Made by a program: the position numbers and the translations under genes | The notes under the pieces: model-generated | What the model was told of the DNA's origin: nothing | The model's input: the letters and a program-made list of their open reading frames with translations, nothing else | Database searches by the model: none | In this document: positions 1 to 7,271 of the stretch, piece after piece | Numbering within the stretch: the first letter of the stretch is position 1 | Layout of the letters: every line of letters begins with the position of its first letter | Source of the DNA: Bacillota bacterium | GTDB lineage: Bacteria; Bacillota; Clostridia; Tissierellales; Peptoniphilaceae | Reading direction: 5' to 3' | Length of the DNA: 14,938 bases | NCBI GenBank assembly: GCA_023442495.1 | Contig: JAEZZB010000129.1 | Coordinates: 1 to 14,938, forward strand

Positions 1-350
1 ATTTATACGAAGCAGCAGAGATAGACGGTGCTACCGGATTTAAGAAAACTTGGAATATCACAATACCACTTGTTCTTTATCAAACAGCACCTCTATTATT
101 AGGACAATATACATTTAACTTTAATAATTTCTCCATTATTCACTTATTTAATGGTGGTGGTCCATTTGTACCAACCACATATGGTAATGTTGCCGGTTCA
201 ACAGACTTATTAATTTCATATATCTACAAATTAACTATAAATAGTAATTATCAAGGTATGGGTGCTGCTGTAACTGTTATTATATCCTTAGCTTTAATGT
301 TCTTTACATGGCTAGGATTTAAAGATATGAAAGCATTTAAGGAGAGTTAA
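1..350 (+). CDS. Maltose/maltodextrin-type ABC transporter permease, MalF family (3' end only)
   Basis: This is the C-terminal part of a binding-protein-dependent sugar permease; the 5' end lies outside the window. The frame opens at base 3, reads LYEAAEIDGATGFKKTWNIT and ends with TAA at 348-350. The EAA motif followed by xxxGxxxxxxxxxIxxP is the cytoplasmic loop that docks permeases onto their ATPase. After it come hydrophobic stretches and a MalF-like tail (FTWLGFKDMKAFKES). The protein should sit in the cytoplasmic membrane and pair with the MalG-type permease whose ATG lies one base downstream. The closing codons (AAGGAGAG) supply that gene's ribosome binding site, so the two are translated together. 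The exact sugar cannot be read from the fragment, but malQ downstream points to maltodextrins. Confidence 0.9.
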   Translation, partial: LYEAAEIDGATGFKKTWNITIPLVLYQTAPLLLGQYTFNFNNFSIIHLFNGGGPFVPTTYGNVAGSTDLLISYIYKLTINSNYQGMGAAVTVIISLALMFFTWLGFKDMKAFKES

Positions 351-351
351 T

Positions 352-1257
352 ATGTTTAAGAAGAAGACAAAGAAAAATAACAATTCAAATTTGTATTTAT
401 CTGATAAGCAACCATTAAACACTGTCGGTAAAATAATGCTTGTTCTTTCATATGCAATACTTATAGCTTGGGCAATAATTATTATTTGGCCACTAGCAGT
501 AATGATTATTTCCTCTTTTAATGGAAATCAAGGACAATATATTTCACTACAATCAAAATTTGTTTTTTCATTAGACAATTTTAAGTATTTATTTGAAAAA
601 ACTAAATTCTTACTTTGGGTTAAAAACACTATAGTAATAACTGTAATTACTGCACTTGTTACTTTAATAATAGTTTCATTTACAGGTTATGCTTATTCAA
701 GATATAGATTCAAAGGTAAAAGAATTTCTTTAATGGGAATTATGCTTATTCAAACAATACCTACATTTGCAGGTATTACAGCATTTTACGCTATGCACTC
801 AATTATATCTGGAGTAGTTCCAGTATTTAGTAGAACAGCTATGTTGATAATGATATATGCTGGTGGTGGTATAGCTTCGAACACTTTTATACTAAAAGGG
901 TATATTGATTCTATTTCTAAAGAACTTGACGAAGCAGCTAAAATAGATGGTTGTTCAAACTTCCAAGTTTATAGATTAATCATAATGCCGATTGCTAGAC
1001 CAATGTTAGCTATCATTGCTTTATGGTCATTTATAGGACCATTTATGGACTATATGTTACCAGCAATTATGTTAACAAATGTTGATCAATATACATTGGC
1101 GACAGGTTTACAAACACTTATAGCGGACGTCCGTACAATGAATGCTCCTGCATTTGCAGCAGGAGGACTTTTAACGGCAATACCAATTGTAATACTATTC
1201 ATGTCATTACAAAATCAATTAGTTTCCGGATTAAGTGCTGGTTCAGTTAAAGGTTAG
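352..1257 (+). CDS. malG: Maltose/maltodextrin-type ABC transporter permease, MalG family
   Basis: A 301-residue inner-membrane permease with about six hydrophobic segments (first at about residues 27-55, last near the C-terminus). The EAA loop ELDEAAKIDGCSNFQVYRLI, followed by IMPIARP, lies at about 191-216 and contacts the ATPase subunit. The extreme C-terminus (LVSGLSAGSVKG) matches the MalG-type ending. The basic N-terminal tail (KKKTKKNNN) is slightly longer than in most homologues. The start at 352 follows GGAGAG at a good distance and sits one base after the MalF-type stop. It would form the heterodimeric channel with that protein, taking sugar from a lipoprotein receptor encoded outside the window. 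Family assignment is firm; maltodextrin specificity is inferred from malQ in the same operon. Confidence 0.9.
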   Translation: MFKKKTKKNNNSNLYLSDKQPLNTVGKIMLVLSYAILIAWAIIIIWPLAVMIISSFNGNQGQYISLQSKFVFSLDNFKYLFEKTKFLLWVKNTIVITVITALVTLIIVSFTGYAYSRYRFKGKRISLMGIMLIQTIPTFAGITAFYAMHSIISGVVPVFSRTAMLIMIYAGGGIASNTFILKGYIDSISKELDEAAKIDGCSNFQVYRLIIMPIARPMLAIIALWSFIGPFMDYMLPAIMLTNVDQYTLATGLQTLIADVRTMNAPAFAAGGLLTAIPIVILFMSLQNQLVSGLSAGSVKG

Positions 1258-1265
1258 GAGGAAAA

Positions 1266-2348
1266 ATGAAAGTTACATTAAATAATTTAGGAAAAAAATA
1301 TGAAGGTAGAGAAAACTTTACCATAAGACATATAGATTTAACTATTGAAGATAAAGAATTTTTAGTTATTTTAGGACCTTCAGGTTGTGGTAAATCAACT
1401 CTTCTCCGTATGATAGCCGGACTTAATTCAATAACTGAAGGAGAGTTAATTTTCGGTGACAAGTTGATGAATAAGGTTCAACCAAAGGATAGAGATATCG
1501 CCATGGTATTCCAATCATATGCTCTATATCCACATTTAACGGTTTATGATAATATGGCATTTTCACTAAAAATGCAAAATGAAAGAAAAGAAATAATCCA
1601 TAAGAGAGTTACTGAAGCGGCTGAGATACTCCAATTAAATGATTATCTATATTCAAAACCTTCAGATATTTCTGGTGGACAAAGACAAAGGGTTGCTTTA
1701 GGACGTGCTATGGTAAGAAAACCTAGCGTATTCTTAATGGACGAACCACTATCAAACTTGGATGCTAAACTTCGTGAACACATGAGAGTTGAACTTGTAA
1801 GATTACACAAACAATTAGGTACAACTTCAATTTATGTTACTCACGACCAAACCGAGGCCATGACGATGGCAGACAAAATATTACTTTTAGATAAAGGTAA
1901 AATTCAACAATTTGGTGCCCCTGAAGAATTCTACAATAAACCGGAAAATCTGTTCGTAGCTGGATTTATAGGATCTCCTACTATGAATGTATTTAAAGGT
2001 ACCATCCAAAACGGAAAATTCATTTCCGATAATGGATTAATCAATGTAAATCCAAAAGAAGAAGATGCTAGAGCTCTTAGAGGACATGAAGCAAAACCTG
2101 TTTATTTAGGTATAAGAGCTGAAAGATTTTTAGCTGGAAAATCAGACAATTCGTTCCCTGCTAGAATTGACGTCATTGAAATGTTAGGTAAAGAAAAAAT
2201 CTTGTATGTTAAAATGGAAGACGATACTGAAGTAGTAGCATCTCAACCAGGATACTTTGAATATGAAGTAGATCAGATTCATAATTTCTCATTTGATTTA
2301 GATGCACTACATTTCTTTGATGGTGCAACAACACAAAGAATTAATTAG
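1266..2348 (+). CDS. msmX: Sugar ABC transporter ATP-binding protein, MsmX/UgpC/MalK family
   Basis: The cytoplasmic ATPase that powers the MalF/MalG-type channel. All nucleotide-binding motifs are intact in its 360 residues: Walker A GPSGCGKST (37-45), Q-loop VFQSYALYPH (Gln83), signature ISGGQRQR (135-142), Walker B VFLMDEP (Asp159/Glu160), D-loop SNLDAKL and switch His193 in VTHDQTEAM. From about residue 240 there is a C-terminal OB/TOBE-type domain, as in MalK and MsmX, with FIGSPTMNVF at its beginning. Length is normal for the family. The start follows TAGGAGG, which overlaps the malG stop, eight bases after that gene. In Gram-positives such ATPases often serve several sugar importers, so it may be shared. 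MalK, MsmX and UgpC cannot be told apart by sequence alone. Confidence 0.92.
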   Translation: MKVTLNNLGKKYEGRENFTIRHIDLTIEDKEFLVILGPSGCGKSTLLRMIAGLNSITEGELIFGDKLMNKVQPKDRDIAMVFQSYALYPHLTVYDNMAFSLKMQNERKEIIHKRVTEAAEILQLNDYLYSKPSDISGGQRQRVALGRAMVRKPSVFLMDEPLSNLDAKLREHMRVELVRLHKQLGTTSIYVTHDQTEAMTMADKILLLDKGKIQQFGAPEEFYNKPENLFVAGFIGSPTMNVFKGTIQNGKFISDNGLINVNPKEEDARALRGHEAKPVYLGIRAERFLAGKSDNSFPARIDVIEMLGKEKILYVKMEDDTEVVASQPGYFEYEVDQIHNFSFDLDALHFFDGATTQRIN

Positions 2349-2357
2349 GTTACCGCT

Positions 2358-3335
2358 ATGAACAGAAAAGTAACCATAAGAGATATAGCGTATTTATCGG
2401 GAGTTAGCATTTCTACTGTATCTAGAGTAGTCTCAGGAAAAGCCAATGTTAATGAAGAAACAAGAAAAGCTGTTCAGGACGCAATTGAAAAAACTGGTTA
2501 CGAGCCTAATTATACCGCAAGAGCATTAGCAACAAAAAACGCTGATACAATTGGTGTAATAATAGATAGAGTTCCTTCAAAAGGTTTAAACAATACTTTC
2601 TTTATAGAATCAATTCAGTCCATTGCAACAAACTTAAATAAATACAATAAAGATATGTTATTAGTTTTTTCAAGTACTGATAAGTCTGATGAAGATGAAA
2701 AAGTAAAAAAACTTATTCAATCTAATAAGGTTGATGGTATAATCAAATTATCTGTTCAAAAAAATGATAAGACTTTACAGTATTTATCTGAGACCGAAAC
2801 CCCTACCGTTCTCGTGGGAAGGTCCAATTTAAAAAATATTATTAGTGTAAATAACGATAATGTTGAAGCGATGAGAGAGGGTGTGGAATATTTAATCTCA
2901 AAAGGATTGAAAAAAATAGCTTTTGTATCGGGTAGTCCAGAATATCTTGTAACCCTAGATAGAACAACTGGTTATAAAGTAGCTCTTGAAAATGCTAATC
3001 TTAAATATAGTGAAGATAATATATTTTACACAAGCTTTGACATCGATAGCGGTTATTATATAGCTGATGAATTATTAAAAGGTGAGTATGAGGCCGTTGC
3101 TTGTACGGACGACTCAATAGCTTTTGGTATTTCAAAGAAATATACCGAAGTTGGTAAATATATCGAAATTTTGACATTTAATAATAGCTATTTGGCTAAT
3201 TTTTCAGATATTCCATTTAATAGTGTCGATATCAATGCAAAAGAGCTAGGAAGACAATCTGTAGAATTGCTTTTAAACAATAATAAAAATATAAGAGAAA
3301 TGTTAGTTGAAACTAATTTAATAATTAGGAGTTAG
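2358..3335 (+). CDS. LacI-family transcriptional regulator of the maltodextrin operon
   Basis: A 325-residue regulator. The N-terminal LacI helix-turn-helix is clear: VTIRDIAYLSGVSISTVSRV at about 5-24, then a hinge region (YEPNYTARALATKNADTIGV at about 48-67). The rest is a periplasmic-binding-protein-like effector and dimerisation domain with IGVIIDRVP, VDGIIKL, GLKKIAFVSGSPEY and AVACTDDSIAFGI segments typical of LacI/GalR proteins. It probably binds an operator upstream of the transporter genes (outside the window) and responds to maltose or a related sugar. It lies within the operon, nine bases after the ATPase gene and one base before malQ, so it would be autoregulated. The start at 2358 lacks a strong Shine-Dalgarno sequence (only AGG at 2347-2349), suggesting low-level or coupled translation. 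The ligand is inference. Confidence 0.9.
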   Translation: MNRKVTIRDIAYLSGVSISTVSRVVSGKANVNEETRKAVQDAIEKTGYEPNYTARALATKNADTIGVIIDRVPSKGLNNTFFIESIQSIATNLNKYNKDMLLVFSSTDKSDEDEKVKKLIQSNKVDGIIKLSVQKNDKTLQYLSETETPTVLVGRSNLKNIISVNNDNVEAMREGVEYLISKGLKKIAFVSGSPEYLVTLDRTTGYKVALENANLKYSEDNIFYTSFDIDSGYYIADELLKGEYEAVACTDDSIAFGISKKYTEVGKYIEILTFNNSYLANFSDIPFNSVDINAKELGRQSVELLLNNNKNIREMLVETNLIIRS

Positions 3336-3336
3336 T

Positions 3337-4866
3337 ATGTTAGACGAAAGATTTAACTTTCAAAAAATAAATGAAAATAGAACGGCTGGTGTTCTATTGC
3401 ATATCTCTTCATTACCTGGACCATATGGTATAGGTACATTGGGAGAAAATGCAAGAAAATTTGCTGATTTCCTTGTAGAATCAGGACAATCTTACTGGCA
3501 ACTACTTCCAGTAGGTCCAACTAGTTACGGAGACAGTCCATATCAATCATTTAGCTCATTTGCTGGTAATCCATATTTTATAGATCTTGATTATCTAAAA
3601 AATGATGGCTTACTGACTGAAGAAGAACTAAAGCCATTAAACGAAAATTTGAATCTTGAATATGTTGACTATGGTCGTCTATATAATGAAAGATTTGATA
3701 TCTTAAAGAAAGCTTTTAGTAGATTTGATGTAGAATCAAAAGACTTTTCTAGCTTTGCAAAAAGAGAATCTATTTGGCTAAATGATTATGCTCAATTTAT
3801 GGCTCTAAAAAATTACCATAATGGAGTTGCATGGCAGGAATGGGAAGATAAATACAAACATAGAGATGAAGAAGCTCTTGAACAATTTGAAAAAGATAAT
3901 TGGGAAGAAATTACTTTCTATATGTTTATCCAATATATCTTCTACAGACAATGGGATGCATTAAAAGATTATGTTCATGGTAAAAATTTAGAACTAATCG
4001 GAGATATTCCAATATATGTAGCTGAAGACAGTGCAGATGTTTGGGCAAATCCGGAAATATTCAAACTGGATTCAGATCTTACTCCAAAATATGTAGGTGG
4101 AGTTCCACCAGACGGATTTTCAGATACAGGTCAATTATGGGGTAATCCAATTTATGACTGGGAAAAGAATAAAGAAACAGGATACAAATGGTGGATTGAA
4201 AGAATTAGAGCATCATTCAAATTGTTCGACGTTATTAGAATCGACCATTTCAGAGGTTTTGAATCCTATTGGGAAATTCCATATGGTAGCGAAACAGCAA
4301 AAATAGGCGAATGGGTTGATGGTCCTAAATATGATTTATTTAGATCAATAAAAGAAGAGCTTGGTGAATTACCAATCATTGCTGAAGACTTAGGTCTAAT
4401 GACAAAAGAAGTCTACAATCTTAGAAAAGAAACTGGATACCCTGGAATGAAAATCATCCAATTTGCATTCAACGATGATATGAACAGTGAACACATTCCT
4501 CACAACTATTCAACAGACTATGTTGTATACGCAGGCACTCACGATAATGAAACTCTTCAAGGTTGGTTAAACTCAGCAGACGAAAAAACTATTCAAAGAG
4601 CAGTTGAATATGCTGGTTTAACTCATGAAGAAGGCTACAATTGGGGAATCATAAGACTTGCAATGACATCAGTTGCAGACACTGCAATATTCCAATTACA
4701 AGATATCCTTGGACTTGATAATTCAGCACGTATGAATACCCCAAGTACACTAGGAAGCAACTGGAAATGGAGAGCTTTGAAAATCCCATCTCAAGAAATT
4801 GCACAAAGACTATATAAATACACTAAAAATAGTTGTAGATTAAATAAGAATGGGGCTAGCTTATAG
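3337..4866 (+). CDS. malQ: 4-alpha-glucanotransferase (amylomaltase, GH77)
   Basis: A 509-residue GH77 disproportionating enzyme that transfers glucan segments between maltodextrins in the cytoplasm. Hallmarks in order: N-terminal GVLLHISSLPGPYGIGTLG (about 19-37), SYWQLLPVGPT (52-62), GDSPYQSFSSFAGNPYFIDL, GDIPIYVAEDSADVWANP (222-239), catalytic nucleophile Asp303 in RIDHFRGFESYW, acid/base Glu350 in IIAEDLG, and Asp403 in GTHDNET. The length is normal, and the end (MNTPSTLGSNWKWR, then about 30 residues) is typical. The ATG lies one base after the regulator stop and has TAGGAG upstream. It completes a pathway in which maltodextrins imported by the ABC system are reshuffled for phosphorylase or glucokinase; no phosphorylase gene is in the window. 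Confidence 0.96.
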   Translation: MLDERFNFQKINENRTAGVLLHISSLPGPYGIGTLGENARKFADFLVESGQSYWQLLPVGPTSYGDSPYQSFSSFAGNPYFIDLDYLKNDGLLTEEELKPLNENLNLEYVDYGRLYNERFDILKKAFSRFDVESKDFSSFAKRESIWLNDYAQFMALKNYHNGVAWQEWEDKYKHRDEEALEQFEKDNWEEITFYMFIQYIFYRQWDALKDYVHGKNLELIGDIPIYVAEDSADVWANPEIFKLDSDLTPKYVGGVPPDGFSDTGQLWGNPIYDWEKNKETGYKWWIERIRASFKLFDVIRIDHFRGFESYWEIPYGSETAKIGEWVDGPKYDLFRSIKEELGELPIIAEDLGLMTKEVYNLRKETGYPGMKIIQFAFNDDMNSEHIPHNYSTDYVVYAGTHDNETLQGWLNSADEKTIQRAVEYAGLTHEEGYNWGIIRLAMTSVADTAIFQLQDILGLDNSARMNTPSTLGSNWKWRALKIPSQEIAQRLYKYTKNSCRLNKNGASL

Positions 4867-4885
4867 CTAGCACTATTTTTCTTTA
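4855..4885 (+). terminator. Putative intrinsic terminator of the maltodextrin operon
   Basis: A 6-bp perfect inverted repeat, GCTAGC (4855-4860) and GCTAGC (4866-4871) with a 5-base loop, overlaps the malQ stop codon. ATTTTTCTTT follows within a few bases. The stem is short, so it is a modest terminator, but its position between convergent transcription units (malQ on +, the accessory cluster on -) suits this role. Confidence 0.5.
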
Positions 4886-4929
4886 ATATTTGTTCTAATT
4901 ATTTCTAAAATCTGAATTTAGACAAGATC

Positions 4930-5265
4930 TTAATTAATTAAATTTTTTATTTTATCTCCTGCTCTGAATGAAATTATAGTTAATGCTATTCCCATAAATA
5001 TTGAACTATAAATTCTATTAGATTTGACATACACTTTAAATATGAAAAATAATACTAACGAAGCAATAAATAAAATTATAGAATATTTTTCAATCATTTT
5101 AATAAAATTGGAATCACAATTTTTCTCAATAAGAAACTTATTAATTAATAAAATTGCAACTATAGCAACAGCACAAAAAAAATACAATTTAAAATAATCA
5201 GTGATTGATAGTATAATTATTGATAAAATAAAAAATATCCATTGTTGGGAATTTTTTGATATCAT
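4930..5265 (-). CDS. Small four-helix membrane protein, possible immunity protein
   Basis: I do not recognise a family. The 111-residue product is almost entirely hydrophobic with about four membrane segments: WIFFILSIIILSITDYF (about 9-25), LYFFCAVAIVAILLINKFLI (about 27-46), YSIILFIASLVLFFIFKVYV (about 61-80) and IYSSIFMGIALTIISF (about 85-100). It ends in a short basic tail (RAGDKIKNLIN). The start is well supported by AAGGAGGG six bases upstream. It is the last gene of the minus-strand cluster, separated from the ThiF-like gene by a 197-base spacer with repeats. Small multi-helix proteins at the ends of peptide-antibiotic clusters often give self-immunity. That role is guilt by association only; it could equally be an unrelated membrane protein. 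Confidence 0.6.
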   Translation of the reverse strand: MISKNSQQWIFFILSIIILSITDYFKLYFFCAVAIVAILLINKFLIEKNCDSNFIKMIEKYSIILFIASLVLFFIFKVYVKSNRIYSSIFMGIALTIISFRAGDKIKNLIN

Positions 5266-5287
5266 TTTACCCTCCTTATTATATTAA

Positions 5288-5305
5288 GGTTCTAAAAATT
5301 TGGTT
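5288..5305. repeat. 18-base direct repeat, copy 1
   Basis: GGTTCTAAAAATTTGGTT here and GGTTCTAAAAATTTAGTT at 5451-5468 differ at one base. The second copy overlaps the last codons and stop of the ThiF-like gene. This copy lies 22 bases upstream of the start of the small membrane protein gene, just outside its ribosome binding site. The pair bracket 145 bases of non-coding DNA, which suggests an insertion or a duplication of the gene end. Confidence 0.6.
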
Positions 5306-5306
5306 G

Positions 5307-5335
5307 GGACGAGTGATCTTTTATAGGCACTCGCC
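5307..5335. other. Imperfect hairpin in the ThiF-membrane protein spacer
   Basis: CGAGTG (5310-5315) pairs with CACTCG (5328-5333). GG at 5307-5308 extends the stem to CC at 5334-5335 with one bulged A, giving about 8 bp and a 12-base loop. Neither strand has a strong U tract directly after it. It could be a weak terminator, attenuator or RNA stabiliser between the ThiF-like gene and the membrane protein gene. The rest of the 5266-5462 spacer is AT-rich, with a run of 12 T at about 5438-5449 and no gene. Confidence 0.35.
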
Positions 5336-5450
5336 TTGCTTATTTTGAAGCGATTATTCATAAAAATTTTTCCTATTAATAAAATTACCTAAATTATATC
5401 ATTTTTTCGTAAGCTTAATAAGCCTAAGCCATTTTTATTTTTTTTTTTCT

Positions 5451-5468
5451 GGTTCTAAAAATTTAGTT
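5451..5468. repeat. 18-base direct repeat, copy 2
   Basis: Second copy (GGTTCTAAAAATTTAGTT) of the repeat at 5288-5305, with 17 of 18 bases identical. It includes the stop codon and last residue of the ThiF-like gene on the minus strand. Confidence 0.6.
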
Positions 5469-6380
5469 CCAAAAATCTAATATAACTTCTTTTTCAGCAG
5501 AATCATACTTAATATTTATTAAATATTTAAAAATCTCTAAAGACATATACGAACTTACTATATTATTCGTCACACTTAAAGATCCCTTAACATAATTTAA
5601 ATTTATAGAATCTTTCGATTTAAAAGTATCTCCTAGTTTATAAAGTTTGTAGAAACCTTTATCATAACCAACACCACCTATTATACAAGGAATTTCATTT
5701 TCTAAAGAACACGGTACTATATAGTTATTAATTTCTGATGGATAATCTGCAGCTTGGACTATAATTGAAGGTTTATACTCATCTATAATTTGGATTAAAT
5801 CTTTTCTTCCAATTATTTTTTTATTTTTTATTATAATACTTATTTTAGGAAAAATCTCTAAAATATTTTTGTATATTGATTTTATTTTTAATTCGTTCAA
5901 ATCTCCAAATTTTAATAAACACTGTCTATTTAAATTACTTGCTTGCACTTTATCATCATCTATAATACAAAAATTTTCAAATCCCATTTGTGCTAATGAT
6001 AATAAAACATTTCCACCTATCCCTCCTACACCAATAATACAAATTCTGTATTTTGAAATTTCATCCATTAAATCTGAAGTTTTATCAAAAAATTTTTCTA
6101 AATATATCGCCGTTTTTTCTTTATAAGATTCCTTATACAAAGAACGAATTTTAAGTTCTTTTTTATTTACTATATATCCATTGTTATATAAATATTTTAT
6201 AACTTTTTTAATATCATTATTAAAAAACTTAAAATCTTCAATATTAAGTTGTTCCTTACTTAATTTATTTAACATAAAGATATTTTCTTTATTGCGTGGA
6301 ATAATAATCCCCTTTTTATAACCTATCCATATGAAATTATACTTAATTATAATATTTATATAATCTTTAATTCTAATCAT
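5463..6380 (-). CDS. ThiF/MccB-like E1-type adenylating enzyme
   Basis: A 305-residue enzyme of the ThiF/MoeB/E1 superfamily, most like MccB of microcin C synthesis in layout. Residues 1-75 form a small lysine- and isoleucine-rich N-terminal domain, the place of the MccB peptide clamp. A linker leads to the Rossmann core: nucleotide loop IIGVGGIGGNV (115-125), ribose-binding acid in IIDDDKV (139-145), Asn149/Arg152 in ASNLNRQ (147-153), a conserved Lys (165 or 167), and Asp212 in QAADYPSEINNYIVP, matching the SADHP region of MccB. It ends with KGSLSVTNNIVSSYMSLEIF (266-285). The CxxC zinc pairs of typical E1 and MccB proteins are absent. Expected role: ATP-dependent activation of a peptide C-terminus. 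GAAGGGA precedes the ATG; the AAC(3)-family gene ends 68 bases upstream. Superfamily is firm; the substrate is inference. Confidence 0.88.
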   Translation of the reverse strand: MIRIKDYINIIIKYNFIWIGYKKGIIIPRNKENIFMLNKLSKEQLNIEDFKFFNNDIKKVIKYLYNNGYIVNKKELKIRSLYKESYKEKTAIYLEKFFDKTSDLMDEISKYRICIIGVGGIGGNVLLSLAQMGFENFCIIDDDKVQASNLNRQCLLKFGDLNELKIKSIYKNILEIFPKISIIIKNKKIIGRKDLIQIIDEYKPSIIVQAADYPSEINNYIVPCSLENEIPCIIGGVGYDKGFYKLYKLGDTFKSKDSINLNYVKGSLSVTNNIVSSYMSLEIFKYLINIKYDSAEKEVILDFWN

Positions 6381-6448
6381 AAATCCCTTCTATAATTATT
6401 TTGCTATATTTTACAACATTGTCTTGTATCCTATAATAGTTAATCACT

Positions 6449-7270
6449 CTATATATTATTTTCTTTTTTTAGATAATACTCAATACAAAAATCTACAACT
6501 GATTTCAAACAAAATATTCTTATTGATGTATTGCCAATCCCTTTTACTTTGTAAAAATCCATATACTTGTGAAGATATATTCTTTCTATATCTGTATAAT
6601 CATCATATTTTCCCAATTCAACATTCTTAAACTTAACCCATTCATCTCTACCCTTTTTTCTAATTTTACCTTCCTCAATTATATTGGCTTTAAAAACTTT
6701 AGATTCAGCTAGATGTATAGAAGTATTTGTTTCAAAATCTGTCCCAATCATTAAAATCTTTCCGTTATTTTGGTATAGCCAATCTAAAGGAGAATTGGAT
6801 CCAAAAGGTAAATCTAGATTTTGAAATTTCGAAATTTTTTTTGAATCTTTTCCATTTATCGCAAATGAATATAAAGGATGTTGTGTTCTTACTGTATCTT
6901 TCAGCATAGTAATATACTCACAAAACACTCCTAAAGAAGGACTTACAGGAGTCGTTTGTGAATCATATCCTAGTATACCATCAGAAACTTTATTAATAAA
7001 TTGTTTTTTTAAAGGTGGATATCTCCAGGTTTTAGGATGAGATAATTCTATACTCTGTGATGGAACAATTATATTTCCGCTAAGACCAATTCTAAATTTT
7101 AAAGCTCTATATAAGGTTTCTACTCCACCTATTAAATATCCTATTTTACTCAAAGAGCAATGTACTATAATATTATCACCACTATTAATACAAAGCTCTT
7201 CCAAAGCATCTATTATATCATAATAATCAACAATACTTTTCTCAGTGGTTATATCATTTAAAAACTCCAT
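6449..7270 (-). CDS. AAC(3)-family N-acetyltransferase
   Basis: A 273-residue full-length member of the aminoglycoside 3-N-acetyltransferase (antibiotic_NAT) family, which uses acetyl-CoA to acetylate amines. Diagnostic blocks: IIVHCSLSKIGYLIGG (34-49, matching VHSSLSxxG), GNIIVPSQS (65-73), TTPVSPSLGVFCEY (106-119, matching TPSxMGxxxE), catalytic-type TQHPLYSFAING (129-140), LPFGSNSPLDWLYQNNGKIL (154-173), and NTSIHLAES (182-190). It is probably cytoplasmic. The ATG lies one base after the stop of the gamma-type PLP gene, whose last codons (GGAGAG) act as its ribosome binding site, so translation is coupled. In this setting aminoglycoside resistance is less likely than tailoring, or detoxification of a cluster intermediate as the MccE acetyltransferase does. 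Family firm; substrate unknown. Confidence 0.88.
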   Translation of the reverse strand: MEFLNDITTEKSIVDYYDIIDALEELCINSGDNIIVHCSLSKIGYLIGGVETLYRALKFRIGLSGNIIVPSQSIELSHPKTWRYPPLKKQFINKVSDGILGYDSQTTPVSPSLGVFCEYITMLKDTVRTQHPLYSFAINGKDSKKISKFQNLDLPFGSNSPLDWLYQNNGKILMIGTDFETNTSIHLAESKVFKANIIEEGKIRKKGRDEWVKFKNVELGKYDDYTDIERIYLHKYMDFYKVKGIGNTSIRIFCLKSVVDFCIEYYLKKENNI

Positions 7271-7271
7271 T

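Noticed and set aside
1247..1462. Minus-strand frame opposite the sugar ATPase, and similar frames within malQ and the minus-strand genes
   Set aside because: Shadows of well-supported genes in other frames without their own ribosome binding sites or family motifs.
5306..5338. T-box leader suggested by GGGACGAG near a hairpin
   Set aside because: No specifier loop, no AG-bulge and no recognisable T-box sequence on either strand; the downstream gene is not amino-acid related.
6449..7270. Calling the AAC(3) homologue an aminoglycoside resistance gene
   Set aside because: It is translationally coupled inside a biosynthetic operon; the family also has biosynthetic members, so resistance is not supported.
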